Shown in pieces: positions 26,207 to 37,231 of a DNA stretch of 64,000 nt (its first letter is position 1; each line of letters opens with the position of its first letter). The position numbers and the translations under genes are program-made. The DNA is from JANOYJ01 sp963792485 (GTDB lineage: Bacteria; Pseudomonadota; Alphaproteobacteria; Rhizobiales; Rhizobiaceae): assembly GCA_963792485.1 (NCBI GenBank), contig CAWBWL010000001.1, positions 1 to 64,000 of the forward strand, given 5' to 3'. A model generated the notes under the pieces. It was given only the letters and a program-made list of their open reading frames with translations, was not told the DNA's origin and searched no databases.

Positions 26207-27014
26207 ACCGGCTGATCCTGATCTCATCAAGCAGTGAAATGGTCACACCGCCGAACATCCATTCCTGAAATCGGCTGTGTCCATAGGCTCCGGAAACGAT
26301 CAGGTCGGCGTGGATGGATCTGGCAAGTTTCAACAGGTCCTCCGCTTCGTTCTTGCCGATGATACGCTCCGTTTTCGCGCGCACTCCATGGCGCGCGAGA
26401 TATGCAGCAACGTCTGCGGCGCTTTCCTTGGCTGTGGCGCTCTCCTTGCGTTCAGCCGTTGCAATGATAACCTCGTTCGCGCCGCTGAGAAACGGCAGCG
26501 CGTCCATCACAGCGCGCCGCGCCTCCCGGCAGTCCTTCCAGGCGATCAGCACTTTCCTTGCCGGCAGGTGCTCAGCCCCTCCAGCCGCAAGCAGAACAGG
26601 CCGTCCGGCCTCCAGGATGAGATTGCCAAGGTCGGCGGATCGGTATGAATCGGCTGAAATGGCTCCTTCCGGCGAGCCTGTGACGATCAGGTCGGCGGCA
26701 CGGGCGATCTGGGCGAGGAATTTCGTGGGATTTGCGAGTTCGCCTCTCCACTCGATCTCGACGCCGGACCCGGCGACGTCGATGAACTTTTGCTGCAGTT
26801 CCCCGAGGCGGACCTCTATCGCCTTGCGCTGGCGCTCAACTATCTCGCGGTCGATCAACTCAGTCTCGCCAAGCGCAATTGGAATGACAATCTCGGCGCT
26901 TGAGCTGCCGATAAGCTTTGCATCAAACCGTTTTGCCAGTTCAACGGCAAACTTGATCAGCGATGTGGCGGGAGCGTCTATATCAATGTTCAAGAGGATC
27001 GACTTGCAGCGCAT
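26193..27014 (-). CDS. Tandem-domain universal stress protein
   Basis: A 273-aa protein with two UspA folds (~1-140 and ~150-273). The second carries the ATP-binding G-x2-G-x9-G-S/T-like region DLIVSGAYGHSRFQEWMFGGVT; the first has DLIVTGSPEGAISADSYRSADLG. An AAAGGA ribosome-binding site precedes the ATG. The FixK box at 27072-27085 lies 58 bp upstream. The 3' end overlaps the convergent acetyltransferase by 14 bp. It probably aids survival at low oxygen or in stasis. Confidence 0.88.
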   Translation of the reverse strand: MRCKSILLNIDIDAPATSLIKFAVELAKRFDAKLIGSSSAEIVIPIALGETELIDREIVERQRKAIEVRLGELQQKFIDVAGSGVEIEWRGELANPTKFLAQIARAADLIVTGSPEGAISADSYRSADLGNLILEAGRPVLLAAGGAEHLPARKVLIAWKDCREARRAVMDALPFLSGANEVIIATAERKESATAKESAADVAAYLARHGVRAKTERIIGKNEAEDLLKLARSIHADLIVSGAYGHSRFQEWMFGGVTISLLDEIRISRFMSS

Positions 27015-27046
27015 TGAACTGTTTCCTTTTGGCCTGCGACACTTGC

Positions 27047-28651
27047 CTAGCCGGTTTGCGAAGCGCGGGGATTGATATGTGTCAACGATTCAGAGCCCAA
27101 TCTTCCGGGCTGGCCAGCACGTGACTCTAATGGCCGGCGGCACGCCGCGAGCACCGCTTCAACATTCGCTGAAATGGCCCCACGCGCATCGACTTTTGTC
27201 CAGCAGATCTTTCCGGCGCCGCGTTGAAGCTGCTTTTCAAGAACCTCAACTGTCGCGTCAGACGGACCAGTCTTGCGCTTGGCGACCCGTTGCCTCAGCA
27301 GGCCGGGATCGGCGTCAAGCCAAATTCCGGTAAAGCGAGCCGGAACCCCGCTGGTCATCTTTTCGATATCTTTGCGGCAATCCGCCCGGTCGAAGACAGC
27401 TGCCGCAACCACGTCGCCACCATCGCGAAGAATGCGCTGCGACCGTTCCAGAATATGTCCGTAAACTTGAGCAGAGACTTCAGGCCGGTAAGCGGACATC
27501 GCCAGCCGGGTGCCAGGCGATACGCCGAACATCGCTTTGCGAACCCTGTCGCTTTCGATGATGCGCGCACCGGGTGGCGTGCCAATGGAGGGAGCAAGCG
27601 CTTCAGCGACTGTCGTTTTTCCAGAGCCGCTGAAGCCGCCAATTGCGACAAGGTTCGCACTGCGGATTTCGAGCAGATCGCGCGCCAGTTTGAAATAGGA
27701 TCGGGCAGACACGCCAAGAGCCGCTGACTGCGCCGAACCTTCCTCTATTTGCGTCGCGGTGACATGCGCCCGCACAGCGGCGCGCACTGCCATGAAAAAT
27801 GGCAGCAAGGTGAAGCCGTCCTCTTCTTCCGCCTGGTCGAGATAGCGGTTCATGATGAGGTTGGCGCCTGCTGGAAGGTCGCGGTGCCAAAGGTCCATCA
27901 GGAGGAAGGACAAATCGTAAAGAACGTCAATCGTGGCAATGGCGTCATTGAACTCAATACAGTCGAAAAGGCGCGGCGTGCCTTCAATCATGCAGATATT
28001 GCGCAGATGCAGATCACCATGACAGAGGCGGACTTTACCATTCTTTGCCCGTTGGTCGAGCAGAGCGGAATGACGCTGCAGAGCGCTTCGGAACGCTGCG
28101 TGGAAATCGCTGAGCTCACCAGCTTGAAACAAGTGGCTTTCAGCGAACCCGGCTTCATTGATCGATAGAACATTCGAAATGTTCCCGGCGCCGCCGTCAG
28201 GCACAATAGGCGCCGACGCGTGAAAGTCCGCGATCATCCGCGCTGCGTCTTCCATAAGTTCCGGCGTCAATTCGCCGGCGACAGCCATGCGATCAAAGAG
28301 GCAGTGCTGGTCAAAGCGGACCATTTCAACGACAGCGTCAATGACTTCGCCGCCGCCACCAAACGCCAGCGCCCCGTCGGCGTTGCGGGTGATGCGCCGC
28401 ACGCCGAGATAAAGTCCTGGCGCGGTCTTGCTGTTACGGACGACTTCCTCATGGCATGCCCGCAGGCGTAGCGCCGGAGTTGAAAAATCGGCGTAAGGCA
28501 GATGAACCGCGCGCTTCAGCTTGAAGACGCGAGGCCCTGCAAGAAAGATCATGGAGATATGGGTCTCCATGGTTTCAACAGCGCCTGACAGACCATAGGT
28601 TTCCGGCCGGGACAGGAAAGCGAATGCTGATCTCTGGTCTTCAACGATCAT
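27047..28651 (-). CDS. APH-family kinase fused to P-loop kinase (COG2187/COG0645)
   Basis: A 534-aa bifunctional protein. The N-terminal ~330 residues are an aminoglycoside-phosphotransferase fold (VRLCHGDLHLRNICMIEG, LFDCIEFNDAIATIDVLYDLSFLLMDLWHR); the C-terminal ~180 are a P-loop nucleoside-kinase-like domain with Walker A GGFSGSGKTT. The combination is common in alphaproteobacteria and often sits beside universal stress genes; the substrate is unknown. The 3' end contains the FixK box used by the next gene, and a second box (28720) lies 69 bp before its own start. Confidence 0.85.
   Translation of the reverse strand: MIVEDQRSAFAFLSRPETYGLSGAVETMETHISMIFLAGPRVFKLKRAVHLPYADFSTPALRLRACHEEVVRNSKTAPGLYLGVRRITRNADGALAFGGGGEVIDAVVEMVRFDQHCLFDRMAVAGELTPELMEDAARMIADFHASAPIVPDGGAGNISNVLSINEAGFAESHLFQAGELSDFHAAFRSALQRHSALLDQRAKNGKVRLCHGDLHLRNICMIEGTPRLFDCIEFNDAIATIDVLYDLSFLLMDLWHRDLPAGANLIMNRYLDQAEEEDGFTLLPFFMAVRAAVRAHVTATQIEEGSAQSAALGVSARSYFKLARDLLEIRSANLVAIGGFSGSGKTTVAEALAPSIGTPPGARIIESDRVRKAMFGVSPGTRLAMSAYRPEVSAQVYGHILERSQRILRDGGDVVAAAVFDRADCRKDIEKMTSGVPARFTGIWLDADPGLLRQRVAKRKTGPSDATVEVLEKQLQRGAGKICWTKVDARGAISANVEAVLAACRRPLESRAGQPGRLGSESLTHINPRASQTG
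27072..27085. promoter_or_regulatory. FixK/FNR box (TTGATATGTGTCAA)
   Basis: Matches TTGAY-N4-RTCAA. It lies inside the last codons of the kinase gene but 58 bp upstream of the universal stress gene starting at 27014 (minus strand), its likely target. Confidence 0.75.
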
Positions 28652-28719
28652 TGCGTCAACTCACGGCAGACTAGCTTGAACCGGCAGTCCTCACAGTAAG
28701 GGCCGCGCGCAGCGCCTGA

Positions 28720-28733
28720 TTGACGTGGATCAA
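28720..28733. promoter_or_regulatory. FixK/FNR box (TTGACGTGGATCAA)
   Basis: Matches TTGAY-N4-RTCAA in the divergent gap between the kinase gene (start 28651) and the universal stress gene (start 28830). Distances of 69 and 97 bp suit either or both promoters. Confidence 0.8.
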
Positions 28734-28829
28734 TGACGCAGAACCGTCACGCGGTATTCCTGTCGGCGGCATCCAGGCGCGCAGCTTCAGCAATGGCGGC
28801 GTAAGGTAAAACCAGAAAGGACCTCGGTC

Positions 28830-29666
28830 ATGGCCATCAGGACTGTTCTCAGCATTATCGGCGCCGATCAATCAGATAATGATCTGGAGTGTGCCGTCAC
28901 CTTGTGCGGATCATCGCAGACGCATCTGTCCCTCCTGGTTGTCGCCCTCGCCGCGCCGCCCCCCATTGGCGACTACGCGGTTTATGTTTCGGACCCTTGG
29001 TATGAAGAAAGAGAAAAGGATATTGCCAAGCTGAAGAAGCGAACGGAAGGCGCCAAGGAAGCGGTCGCAAAGAGCGGCATTTCCGCTGATGTCAACAGCG
29101 CCTATGTTGAAATGGCCTATCTCAACAGCAAAGTCGGTGAACACGCCATCTACGCCGATCTCACACTGCTTGGATCAGAGCTGCTTTCCAGCAAATACAT
29201 GCAGGAGGCCGTCTTGGACGGCGCATTATTCCATTCAAGAACCCCGGCCTTGCTATTGAGCAAGAAAGGCAAGCCAACATTGACTCCCAAACGTGTTCTT
29301 GTGGCGTGGGACTCGAGTGTGGAGGCATCGCGTGCGCTGAGCGAGTCTCTTGGCGTTCTCCAAAAGGCTGAAGAGATCCATGTCACAATGGTTGATCCAG
29401 ACGTGTCGGAAAGCGCGAGCGGGGCGGAGCCGGGCGCGGACATCGCGGTCTATCTTGCACGTCACGGCCTGAAAGTCATTGTTGACCGGCTGCCAGGGTC
29501 AGGACGCGCGATTGCCGACGTCTTGAAGCAGCATGCGGTGGACATGGCGGCTGATCTGATCGTGATGGGCGCCTACGGCCATTCACGGCTGCGGGAGCGG
29601 GTCTTTGGCGGCGTGACCAAGTCGATGCTAGAGGCACAGTCTCTGCCGTTGTTCATGGCACGGTAA
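28830..29666 (+). CDS. Universal stress protein
   Basis: A 278-aa universal stress protein, tandem UspA-like. The second half has DLIVMGAYGHSRLRERVFGGVTKSML, the ATP-binding signature, and is similar to the protein at 26193-27014. The first half (AIRTVLSIIGADQSDNDLECAV) is more divergent. AAAGGA precedes the ATG at a good distance. A FixK box lies 97 bp upstream, which suggests low-oxygen induction. Confidence 0.87.
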   Translation: MAIRTVLSIIGADQSDNDLECAVTLCGSSQTHLSLLVVALAAPPPIGDYAVYVSDPWYEEREKDIAKLKKRTEGAKEAVAKSGISADVNSAYVEMAYLNSKVGEHAIYADLTLLGSELLSSKYMQEAVLDGALFHSRTPALLLSKKGKPTLTPKRVLVAWDSSVEASRALSESLGVLQKAEEIHVTMVDPDVSESASGAEPGADIAVYLARHGLKVIVDRLPGSGRAIADVLKQHAVDMAADLIVMGAYGHSRLRERVFGGVTKSMLEAQSLPLFMAR

Positions 29667-29872
29667 GGCTCGGCCTCCAACCCAAAACATGTTCACCTGG
29701 CATCTGGCACGTCTTTAAGAATCTGTCGCGCCAGAATGGTTTTTTCCGAACCGGTGTTTTGGATTGGCGTCGAACCAAGGGACGATGTCGCAAGTCTGTC
29801 GTGCGTTGCGGCGTTCGGTCAAGAAGGCGATCGCGCTTTTTTTGAACTGCTTGCAGCATAATGGAGTGAGTC

Positions 29873-30712
29873 GTGAAAGTCTTGCTTGTTCTAATCGCAT
29901 TGGCGACCGCAGGCATCGTTGCATTGATGTTCCGACCTGGCGCAAATCTGCGCGCAGAATTCGACCGGCGCCGCCTGTCGCTCAACTCCGGCGCAAGCGC
30001 CGAAATACTGACGCAGGGGAACATCGCCCACCTGCCATCGCCTGTTCAGAACTACATCCGGCGATCCGGCGCTGTCGGCAAGCCGCGCATCACATCCGTT
30101 CATACAATGTTTGACGCCACTCTCTACAGTGCGCCGGGCGGCGCCGGCATGTCCGGGACGGCGCATCAGATCGATATTATTGATCCGCCCCGCCGCATCT
30201 TCTTCATGCAGACGCGCATGTACGGGCTGCCGGTGGCGGTCCTCCATGATTATGATGGCGACAAGGCATCCATGCAGGTCCGCCTTGCCCGGCTCTTTAA
30301 CGTCGTGAACCTGTCCGGCCCCGAACTGTCCAAAGCCGAAACAGTCACCATCCTCAATGATCTTGCCGCTTACGCCCCATCTGCGTTGGCGGGGCCACAA
30401 TTCAGATGGAAGGCAATCGACGGCATGCAAGCCGCAGTCACGTTTCAAAACGGACCGCACACCGTCGGCGCAACGTTGAAATTCAACAGCGAAGGCGATC
30501 TGGTTGACTTCCATTCGCCGGACCGGGCCGAGCTTCAGAACGACGGCACCTTGAAAATTCTCCCCTGGTCAACGCCGCTCTCGGATTATCGCGAGTTTCA
30601 GGGCCGCCGCGCTGCGGCAAAAGGTGAAGCCGTGTATCACCGCCCGGACGGGCCGTTCGTTTATGGGCGGTTTGCGGTCACGGACATTCGGTTCAATGAG
30701 GCTGAAAGGTGA
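29873..30712 (+). CDS. DUF6544-like conserved protein
   Basis: A 279-aa protein with an N-terminal hydrophobic segment (VLLVLIALATAGIVALMF) that may be an anchor or signal. Recognisable family features are LPSPVQNYIRRSGAVGKPR, FFMQTRMYGLPVAVLHDY, VVNLSGPELSKAETVTILNDL and VYHRPDGPFVYGRF. The function is unknown. GTG start behind GGAG. The 206-bp gap upstream contains no operator or small gene that I can see. Confidence 0.65.
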   Translation: MKVLLVLIALATAGIVALMFRPGANLRAEFDRRRLSLNSGASAEILTQGNIAHLPSPVQNYIRRSGAVGKPRITSVHTMFDATLYSAPGGAGMSGTAHQIDIIDPPRRIFFMQTRMYGLPVAVLHDYDGDKASMQVRLARLFNVVNLSGPELSKAETVTILNDLAAYAPSALAGPQFRWKAIDGMQAAVTFQNGPHTVGATLKFNSEGDLVDFHSPDRAELQNDGTLKILPWSTPLSDYREFQGRRAAAKGEAVYHRPDGPFVYGRFAVTDIRFNEAER

Positions 30713-30749
30713 TGACGATTCCCACATCGAGTCATGAGGCATCCGCCGC

Positions 30750-31631
30750 ATGAATGACAAGGCTAATCCTGGCCATCTTTCCGTCGACGCGCTCTTGCCA
30801 GCCGAGCTTGCCAAGACGGCTGAGTCCGTTGGAGTTCGCAAGACGAGACTCGACGCGTCAAGCCTTGTGGCGCTCTCGATTCTCGGAGGCGCATTCATTG
30901 CCCTCGGCGCCATGTTTGCAACGACCGTTCTTGCTGGCGCTGAAGGACACATCCCGTTTGGATTGGGCCGTTTGTTGGCTGGTGTCCCGTTTTGCCTTGG
31001 TCTGGTTCTGGTCATCGTAGGCGGCGCTGAGCTCTTCACCGGCAACACGCTGATGGTGATGGCATTGGCGGCCGGCAGGGTGCGCCTGACAGAAATGCTG
31101 CGCGCCTGGGTCATCATTTATGCCGGCAATTTTATCGGCGCGGCCGGGACGGCGGCACTGGTCTTTCTCTCCGGGCAATATCTGCAAGGACAGGGATCTG
31201 TCGCTCGCGTTGCGCTCAAACTTGCCCTTGGCAAGGCAACGCTGCCTTTTGATCAGGCGTTCTTTCTCGGCATCCTGTGCAATGTGCTGGTCTGTCTCGC
31301 CGTCTGGCTGAGCTTTGCCGCCCGCTCTGTCAGCGGAAAAATCCTCGCGATTGTGTTTCCCGTTTCGGCCTTTGTCGCAGCAGGATTTGAGCACTCGGTC
31401 GCCAACATGTATATCATTCCGTTGGGTCATTCTCATCAGGGACTGGGCGCCGGTCGCGAACTGTGGCCTCAGCTTGGCGCAAGTGCCGCCGAATACGCCG
31501 GGCTGACATGGCCCGTCTTCCTGCAATCGCTTATTCCCGTCACGCTCGGAAACATCATCGGCGGCGGCGGCTTGGTTGGCGGCGTCTATTGGTTCATCTA
31601 CTTGCGCAATGACCGCAGCGCGGTGCCATGA
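30750..31631 (+). CDS. Formate/nitrite transporter family protein
   Basis: A 293-aa inner-membrane FNT channel (FocA/NirC/HSC family). Hydrophobic helices cover ~45-285; conserved features include ALSILGGAFIALGAMFA, VGGAELFTGNTLMVMALAAGRV, LGILCNVLVCLAVWLSFAARSVSGKI and EHSVANMYIIPLG. It moves small monovalent anions such as formate, nitrite or hydrosulfide; which one is not readable. Its 3' end overlaps the convergent P-type ATPase gene by 34 bp. Confidence 0.88.
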   Translation: MNDKANPGHLSVDALLPAELAKTAESVGVRKTRLDASSLVALSILGGAFIALGAMFATTVLAGAEGHIPFGLGRLLAGVPFCLGLVLVIVGGAELFTGNTLMVMALAAGRVRLTEMLRAWVIIYAGNFIGAAGTAALVFLSGQYLQGQGSVARVALKLALGKATLPFDQAFFLGILCNVLVCLAVWLSFAARSVSGKILAIVFPVSAFVAAGFEHSVANMYIIPLGHSHQGLGAGRELWPQLGASAAEYAGLTWPVFLQSLIPVTLGNIIGGGGLVGGVYWFIYLRNDRSAVP

Positions 31632-34217
31632 TGGGCGCCGTCGTGAGGCAGGAGCCGCTTCACCGATGCCAGCGCCAGCAGGACCACAATACCTGCGCCT
31701 GCCGCCAAGGTCAGATCATCAAGATGCAGGGGACCAAAGCGGAACATGCTGCTCGCCAGCGGCCAGGCGAGCGTCAGCGCCAGCATGCCGCCAACAGCGA
31801 TCAACACCCGCGCCAGCGCGCGGTTTGGACGTCTGATTGAAGCAAGCGCCGAAGCTCCAAATGAACGGTTCACAAATACCAGGCCGATTGTCGACAACAC
31901 AGTTGAAAAGAAGACCAGCGCGCGCGCTTCGGCCTCCGGCATTCCCAACCGCAGCGCCACGATGTAGATCCCGGCAATGAGCATGAGCACGAATGCGCCT
32001 TGCGCGATGCTCCAGCCAATCAGATAGCGCGAGAACAGCGGCGCATCTGGCGCGCGAGGCGGCCGTTCCATGATGTCGCCCTCCTCAGATTCCGCCTCAT
32101 AAACAAGTGTGCAAACCGGATCGATGATCATCTCCAGGAACGCGATGTGCACCGGGCCGAAAAGGATCGGCAGACCGGTTACCAGCGGCAAGAGGGCAAG
32201 GCCCGCGATCGGCACGTGCACCGCCACGATGAAACCCATCGCCTTTTGCAAATTGTCGTAGATGCGCCGGCCAAGCCGCACTGCCTTGACGATTGAACCA
32301 AAATCATCGTCGAGCAAGACGATCGAGGAAGCTTCACGCGCCACATCCGTGCCGCGTCCGCCCATGGCAACGCCGATATGGGCGGCCTTCAGCGAGGGCG
32401 CGTCGTTGACGCCGTCGCCCGTCATGGCGACGACTTCGCCATCGGCTTTCAGCGCATTGACGATGCGCAGTTTCTGTTCCGGCATGATGCGCGCGAACAC
32501 TGTCGCGGTCTTCAAAAGAGTGGCCAGAGCCGGGTCATCCAGCTTGGCCAGATCATCGCCCGTCACAACCTGATCGCAATGGATCCCTGCCTGCAGCGCG
32601 ATGGCCTTGGCGGTGGCCGGATAATCGCCCGTAATCATGATGACGCGTATTCCCGCAGACAGGCTTTGCGAGACCGCCTCCGGCACGCTGTCACGCAGCG
32701 GATCCCTTAATCCCACAAGGCCGGCAAACTCGAAGGCGAAGCCCCGGGGCGACTTCGGCAGGCTCTTGCCGCTAAAGTTCGCGCGTGCAACGCCAAGCAT
32801 CCGCAGCCCTTCGCCCGCCATTTCGTCGACGGCAATATTCATAAGTTCCCGGTCTTTGGCCGAGAGCTGGCAGAGCGAAGCGATGGCCTCCGGCGCGCCC
32901 TTTGCGGCGACGAGAAATTGTCCATTGTGGCCGGATGCGCTCCACACCTGCGTCACCGCGAGCAGGTCGGGACGAAGCCCGTATGTGCGCTCAAGCTTCC
33001 ATCCCTTGACCCGCGCCAGCTGGCGCTCTTCCATCGCCCGCCCGGCGAGCTCGTGAAAGGCCTTGTCCATCGGGTCAAACGGGTTCTGTGCGCTCGCCAG
33101 CAGGCCACCTTGGACCACATCGCGAAACACCGCCGGCATGGCTCCGTGCGCATCGAGGTGAAAGTGCGTTTCCCTGCCCTTGATGCGCCTCAGCTCTGCG
33201 ACGGTCATTTTGTTCTGTGTCAGCGTGCCGGTCTTGTCGGTGCAGAGAACGGTGGCGGAGCCGAGCGTTTCAATCGCAGCGGCGCGGCGGGTCAGAACAC
33301 GCGCTTGCGAGATGCGCCATGCGCCCATGGCCATGAAGATGGTCATGACGACTGGGAATTCCTCCGGGAGCATGGCCATGCCGAGCGCAATGCCCGCCAA
33401 CAGTCCCTCAAGCCATGTCCCGCGCAACAGCGCGTACAGCACGGCAGTCGTCGCGCAGGCCACCGCCCCGATCCCGCTGAATATCCATACGAGCTTCTGA
33501 ATCTGGGCGCGCAGCCGCGGCGGCTCGATCTCCAGAGTGCTCAGTGAAAGCCCGATCTTGCCGATTTCGCTTTTGACGCCGGTTGCCACCACTTCGCCGA
33601 GCCCTGATCCACCAACCGCCAATGAGCCCGAATAGGCAAAAGGCAGGTCGTCTCCCCCTGGCCTTTGCCCGCCTGTGTTTTCGCCGGCTGCTGCAGGAAC
33701 GCTTGCGTACGGGAACGGATTCCCCCGTCAGAAGCGACTCGTCAGTGCGCAGATCATGTGTTTGCGTAAGCAGGATGTCTGCCGGCACCCGGTCGCCCTC
33801 TTCGATGACAACCAGATCGCCGCGCACCACTTCGCGTCCGGCAATCCGCTTGCGCTCGCCGTCCCTGATGACAAGCGCGCGCGGACTTGTCAGATCGCGC
33901 AATGCTTCAAGCACGCGCTCTGTCCGCGATTCCTGGACAATTGTGATCACGATGGAAAACATTGCAAAGACGATCAGGATCAGCGCCTCTTTGAGATCAC
34001 CGAGCGCGAGGTAGATGAACCCGCCTCCGAGCAAAAGCGCCAGCATGGGTTCACGCAAGACCTCGAACATGATGCGAAGTGGCGTGCGCTTCTCAGTTCT
34101 CGGGAGTTCGTTGTAGCCTTCAAGCCGCAGCCTGTTCTGCGCTTCGGTTTCACTGAGGCCGCGCAGCTCCTGTGACGGGGCGGATTGCGCCAATTTGGCC
34201 GCGGCTTTTATTTTCAT
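31598..34217 (-). pseudogene. Calcium-type P-type ATPase, frameshifted
   Basis: A P2-type cation pump of about 870 residues split by one extra base near 33701. The N-terminal part has the cation ATPase N-domain (GLSETEAQNRLRLEGYNELP) and TGES motif (SLLTGESVPVRK). After the shift VPAAAGENTGG continues, with M4 LPEEFPVVMT, phosphorylation site DKTGTLTQNKM, GDGVNDAPSLKAAHIGVAMG and the C-terminal helices. The ATG at 34217 follows a strong AGGAGG. A FixK box lies 65 bp upstream (34282). All catalytic motifs are intact, so a sequence error is more likely than decay. Similar pumps accompany universal stress genes in hypoxia loci. Confidence 0.85.
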
Positions 34218-34281
34218 TCCTGAGCCTCCTGCGCGCATGGATCGGGGAAGTTCTGGCTAGCCGGGAAACGCTCGGGTGCCC

Positions 34282-34295
34282 TTGACGTGAGTCAA
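34282..34295. promoter_or_regulatory. FixK/FNR box (TTGACGTGAGTCAA)
   Basis: A perfectly symmetrical TTGAC/GTCAA pair in the short gap between the CopA-type gene end (34311) and the P2-ATPase start (34217), 65 bp before the latter. Confidence 0.78.
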
Positions 34296-34310
34296 GCTGT
34301 CACATCGGGT

Positions 34311-36630
34311 TCATTCCAATCGGACATGCCGCAACCGCAGTGCATTGCCGATAACGCTGACCGAACTCAGCGACATCGCCGCGGCGGCGATGATCGGCGA
34401 AAGCAGAACGCCGAAGAACGGATAGAGCAGCCCGGCTGCGACGGGCACTCCGGCGGCATTATAGATGAAAGCAAAAAACAGGTTCTGCCGGATGTTGCCC
34501 ATGACAGCCTTGGAGAGTTTGCGCGCCTTCACAATTCCCATCAGGTCGCCCTTCAACAGCGTGATGCCGGCGCTTTCGATTGCCACATCCGTTCCTGTTC
34601 CCATGGCGATGCCGACATCGGCGGCCGCGAGCGCCGGGGCGTCATTCACGCCATCGCCCGCCATGGCGACGACGCGGCCCTCTTGCCTCAATCTGCTGAC
34701 GATTTCCGCTTTTTTCTCAGGGAGAACGCCGGACCTGAAATCGCCAATTCCCAAGCGCTTTGCGATGACGCCCGCAGTGATTTGATTGTCGCCTGTCAGC
34801 ATGATGACCCGGATGCCGGTTGACTTGAGCGCCGCCAACGCTGTCTCGGTTGTTGGTTTGACGGGATCAGCCATGGCGAACATCGCAGCGGGCTTTCCGT
34901 CCACCGACATGCCAAACACCGATGCCCCTGATTGCCGGAACTCATCCGCACTGCCATCAAGCGCATCAACGTCCTCGCCGCGCTCTTTCAGAAAAGCGGC
35001 AGTCCCCACAGCGATATGATGTCCGTCAACTGTTCCCACCGCGCCCTTGCCGACGGGCGAGCTGAATCTTGTGACCGGAAGCAGCGGCAGCGATTTCGCT
35101 TTTGCGGCGGCAACAATAGCCGATGCGAAAGGATGCTCGCTGGCCTGCTCCAGGCTTGCCGCCAACTGCAGAACCCGGTCGCTGTCAAACCCTTCGGCGG
35201 CAATGATTCCTGAAAGTGCCGGCCTGCCCTCGCGTGAGCGTGCCGGTCTTGTCGATCACAAGCGTGTCGACATTCTCCATGCGTTCCAACGCTTCCGCAT
35301 TCTTAATCAGAAGTCCCATTTGCGCGCCGCGCCCGACGCCCACCATGATCGACATCGGCGTTGCCAGTCCCAACGCGCAGGGGCACGCAATGATGAGCAC
35401 CGCAACGGCGGCAACCAGCCCATAGGTAAAGCGCGGCTCCGGCCCCCATACCGACCATGCGGCAAATGCCAGAAACGACACTGCCATGACGGCAGGCACA
35501 AACCAGCCCGCAACCTGATCTGCAAGCCGCTGGATCGGCGCGCGGCTGCGCTGCGCGTCCGCCACCATCTGAACAATGCGCGCAAGCAGCGTGTCCTTGC
35601 CAACTTTGTCCGCAGCCATGACAAAGCTGCCTGACCTGTTGAGCGTGCCGGCGATCACGCGGCCTCCGGCCTCCTTCGGGACGGGAAGGGATTCGCCGGT
35701 GACCATCGACTCGTCAATGGAAACGCTGCCTTCCCTGATCACGCCATCAACTGGAATTTTCTCGCCGGGACGCACCCGCAACAGGTCGCCCACCACGACA
35801 TCTTCCAAGCTGATTTCAGCGTCTTCATTGTTGGTGCCAACGCGCCTTGCCGTCTTCGGAGCAAGATTCAAGAGCGCCTTGATTGCGCCGGACGTCTGAT
35901 CGCGCGCCCGCAACTCCAGGACCTGGCCAAGAAGAACCAGAACGGTAATGACTGCGGCCGATTCAAAATACACTGCGACCGAGCCGTCATGTGACCTGAA
36001 CGCCTGAGGAAATGCGTCAGGGGCCAAAGTGGCCACAAGGCTGTAGGTCCAGGCCACGCCAGTGCCCAGCGCAATCAGCGTGAACATGTTGAGATTTCGG
36101 CTGACAAGTGATTTCCAGCTCCGGACAAAAAACGGCCAGCCAGCCCAGAGCACAACAGGCGTCGAAAGCAGAAGCTGAATCCAGTTCGAATTCTGCATTC
36201 CTACTCGCATTGAGAGGCCGGTAACATGGCCGCCCATTTCCAGGATCAAGACCGGCAGCGTCAGGGCAAGTCCAACCCAAAACCTTCTGGTCATGTCTGC
36301 GAGTTCGGCATTCCCGCTGACCTCTGCGCTTGCCATGACGGGCTCCAGCGCCATGCCGCAGATCGGGCATGACCCTGGCCCGATCTGCCGGATCTGCGGA
36401 TGCATCGGGCAGGTGTATTCCACGATCCCTTGCGATTCATCCGCATTCGCGGGCGGCGCTGGCGCAAGATATTTCCGTGGGTCGGCAAGAAATTTGTCGC
36501 GGCATCCTGCCGAACAGAAATAATGCGTCTGCCCGGCATGATCGCCTTTGTGCCGCGCGGTGGCAAGGTCGACGGTCATGCCGCAGACAGGGTCATTCAC
36601 GATATCGACGCCGTCGCCAGGCTTGTCCAT
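34311..36630 (-). pseudogene. copA: Copper-type P-ATPase with YHS and metal-binding domains, frameshifted
   Basis: A P1B heavy-metal pump of ~770 aa. YHS domain ~10-55 ([14 protein letters not shown]), then a heavy-metal-binding domain ([26 protein letters not shown]), the CPC membrane motif ([13 protein letters not shown]), and DKTGTLT. One extra base at ~35218-35226, just after [10 protein letters not shown], breaks the frame; removing it gives [13 protein letters not shown] and then ASLEQASEHPFASAIVAAA, GDGVNDAPALAAADVGIAMG. The CPC motif points to Cu(I) export. It follows the cupredoxin gene by 15 bp, so the two form a copper operon. E. coli copA has programmed frameshifting, but near its 5' end, unlike here. 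Confidence 0.85.
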
Positions 36631-36645
36631 TTGACTTCACTTCCT

Positions 36646-37155
36646 TTACTTGACCGTCATAACGGTCCACATGCCCGCCATGAAATGGCCTGGGATGTTG
36701 CAATAAAGAACGTAGAGTCCGGGCTTCAGTTCCAGCGTCAGGGAACCGGTCTTTCCGGGATCAAGGTCGGCGACCTCGCCTAGATCATGCGCGGCCTCCT
36801 CGTCCACCCGGTTTTCGTTCGCATTGTAAGGAAGGACGACATCCACGTCTTCAATCGGCGCGACGATCATTTCGTGAACGGTCTCCTTGGAAATGTTCGT
36901 CACCTCAAAAGTCACCTTGCCCGCCGGCACGCTCCAGGAATCCAACTTAACTCGCATCGGGCCCATACCCATCTTCTTGTGCATGCCGGGGCCCATGCCC
37001 ATGCCCATGCTCTTGCCCATATCCATTTTGCCCATCATGTCTGCCTTGTCCCAAAGCGAAACCTTGATGACCGCATCTGCTGCGCTGGGAAGCGTCAAGC
37101 CAAGGGTCAGTGCAAGGGCAAGTGCAGCCGGGAGCGCCAGCTTGTGAGTGCGCAT
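36646..37155 (-). CDS. Methionine-rich periplasmic cupredoxin
   Basis: A 169-aa exported protein. Signal peptide 1-~28 (LALPAALALALTLGLTLPSAADA), a Met/Gly/Lys-rich segment (~38-68, repeated MGK/MGMG units) that could bind Cu(I), then a cupredoxin fold with copper ligands in TVHEMIV and YCNIPGHFMAGM (His, Cys, His, Met). It probably carries or buffers copper in the periplasm and works with the adjacent copper ATPase, perhaps supplying the cbb3 oxidase (inference). A FixK box lies 77 bp upstream. Confidence 0.83.
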   Translation of the reverse strand: MRTHKLALPAALALALTLGLTLPSAADAVIKVSLWDKADMMGKMDMGKSMGMGMGPGMHKKMGMGPMRVKLDSWSVPAGKVTFEVTNISKETVHEMIVAPIEDVDVVLPYNANENRVDEEAAHDLGEVADLDPGKTGSLTLELKPGLYVLYCNIPGHFMAGMWTVMTVK

Positions 37156-37231
37156 AATGTTTCCTTTCTGATTGACTCAAGACTTCTGTCTGAGACCTCG
37201 GAGCAAACTGCGCGCAATTGAACCGCCTGCA

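Noticed and set aside
34311..36630. Programmed frameshifting in the copA-type gene, as known in E. coli copA
   Set aside because: The break lies just after the DKTGT site, far from the 5' end, with no slippery heptamer seen; four other genes have similar one-base breaks, so sequence error explains it better.
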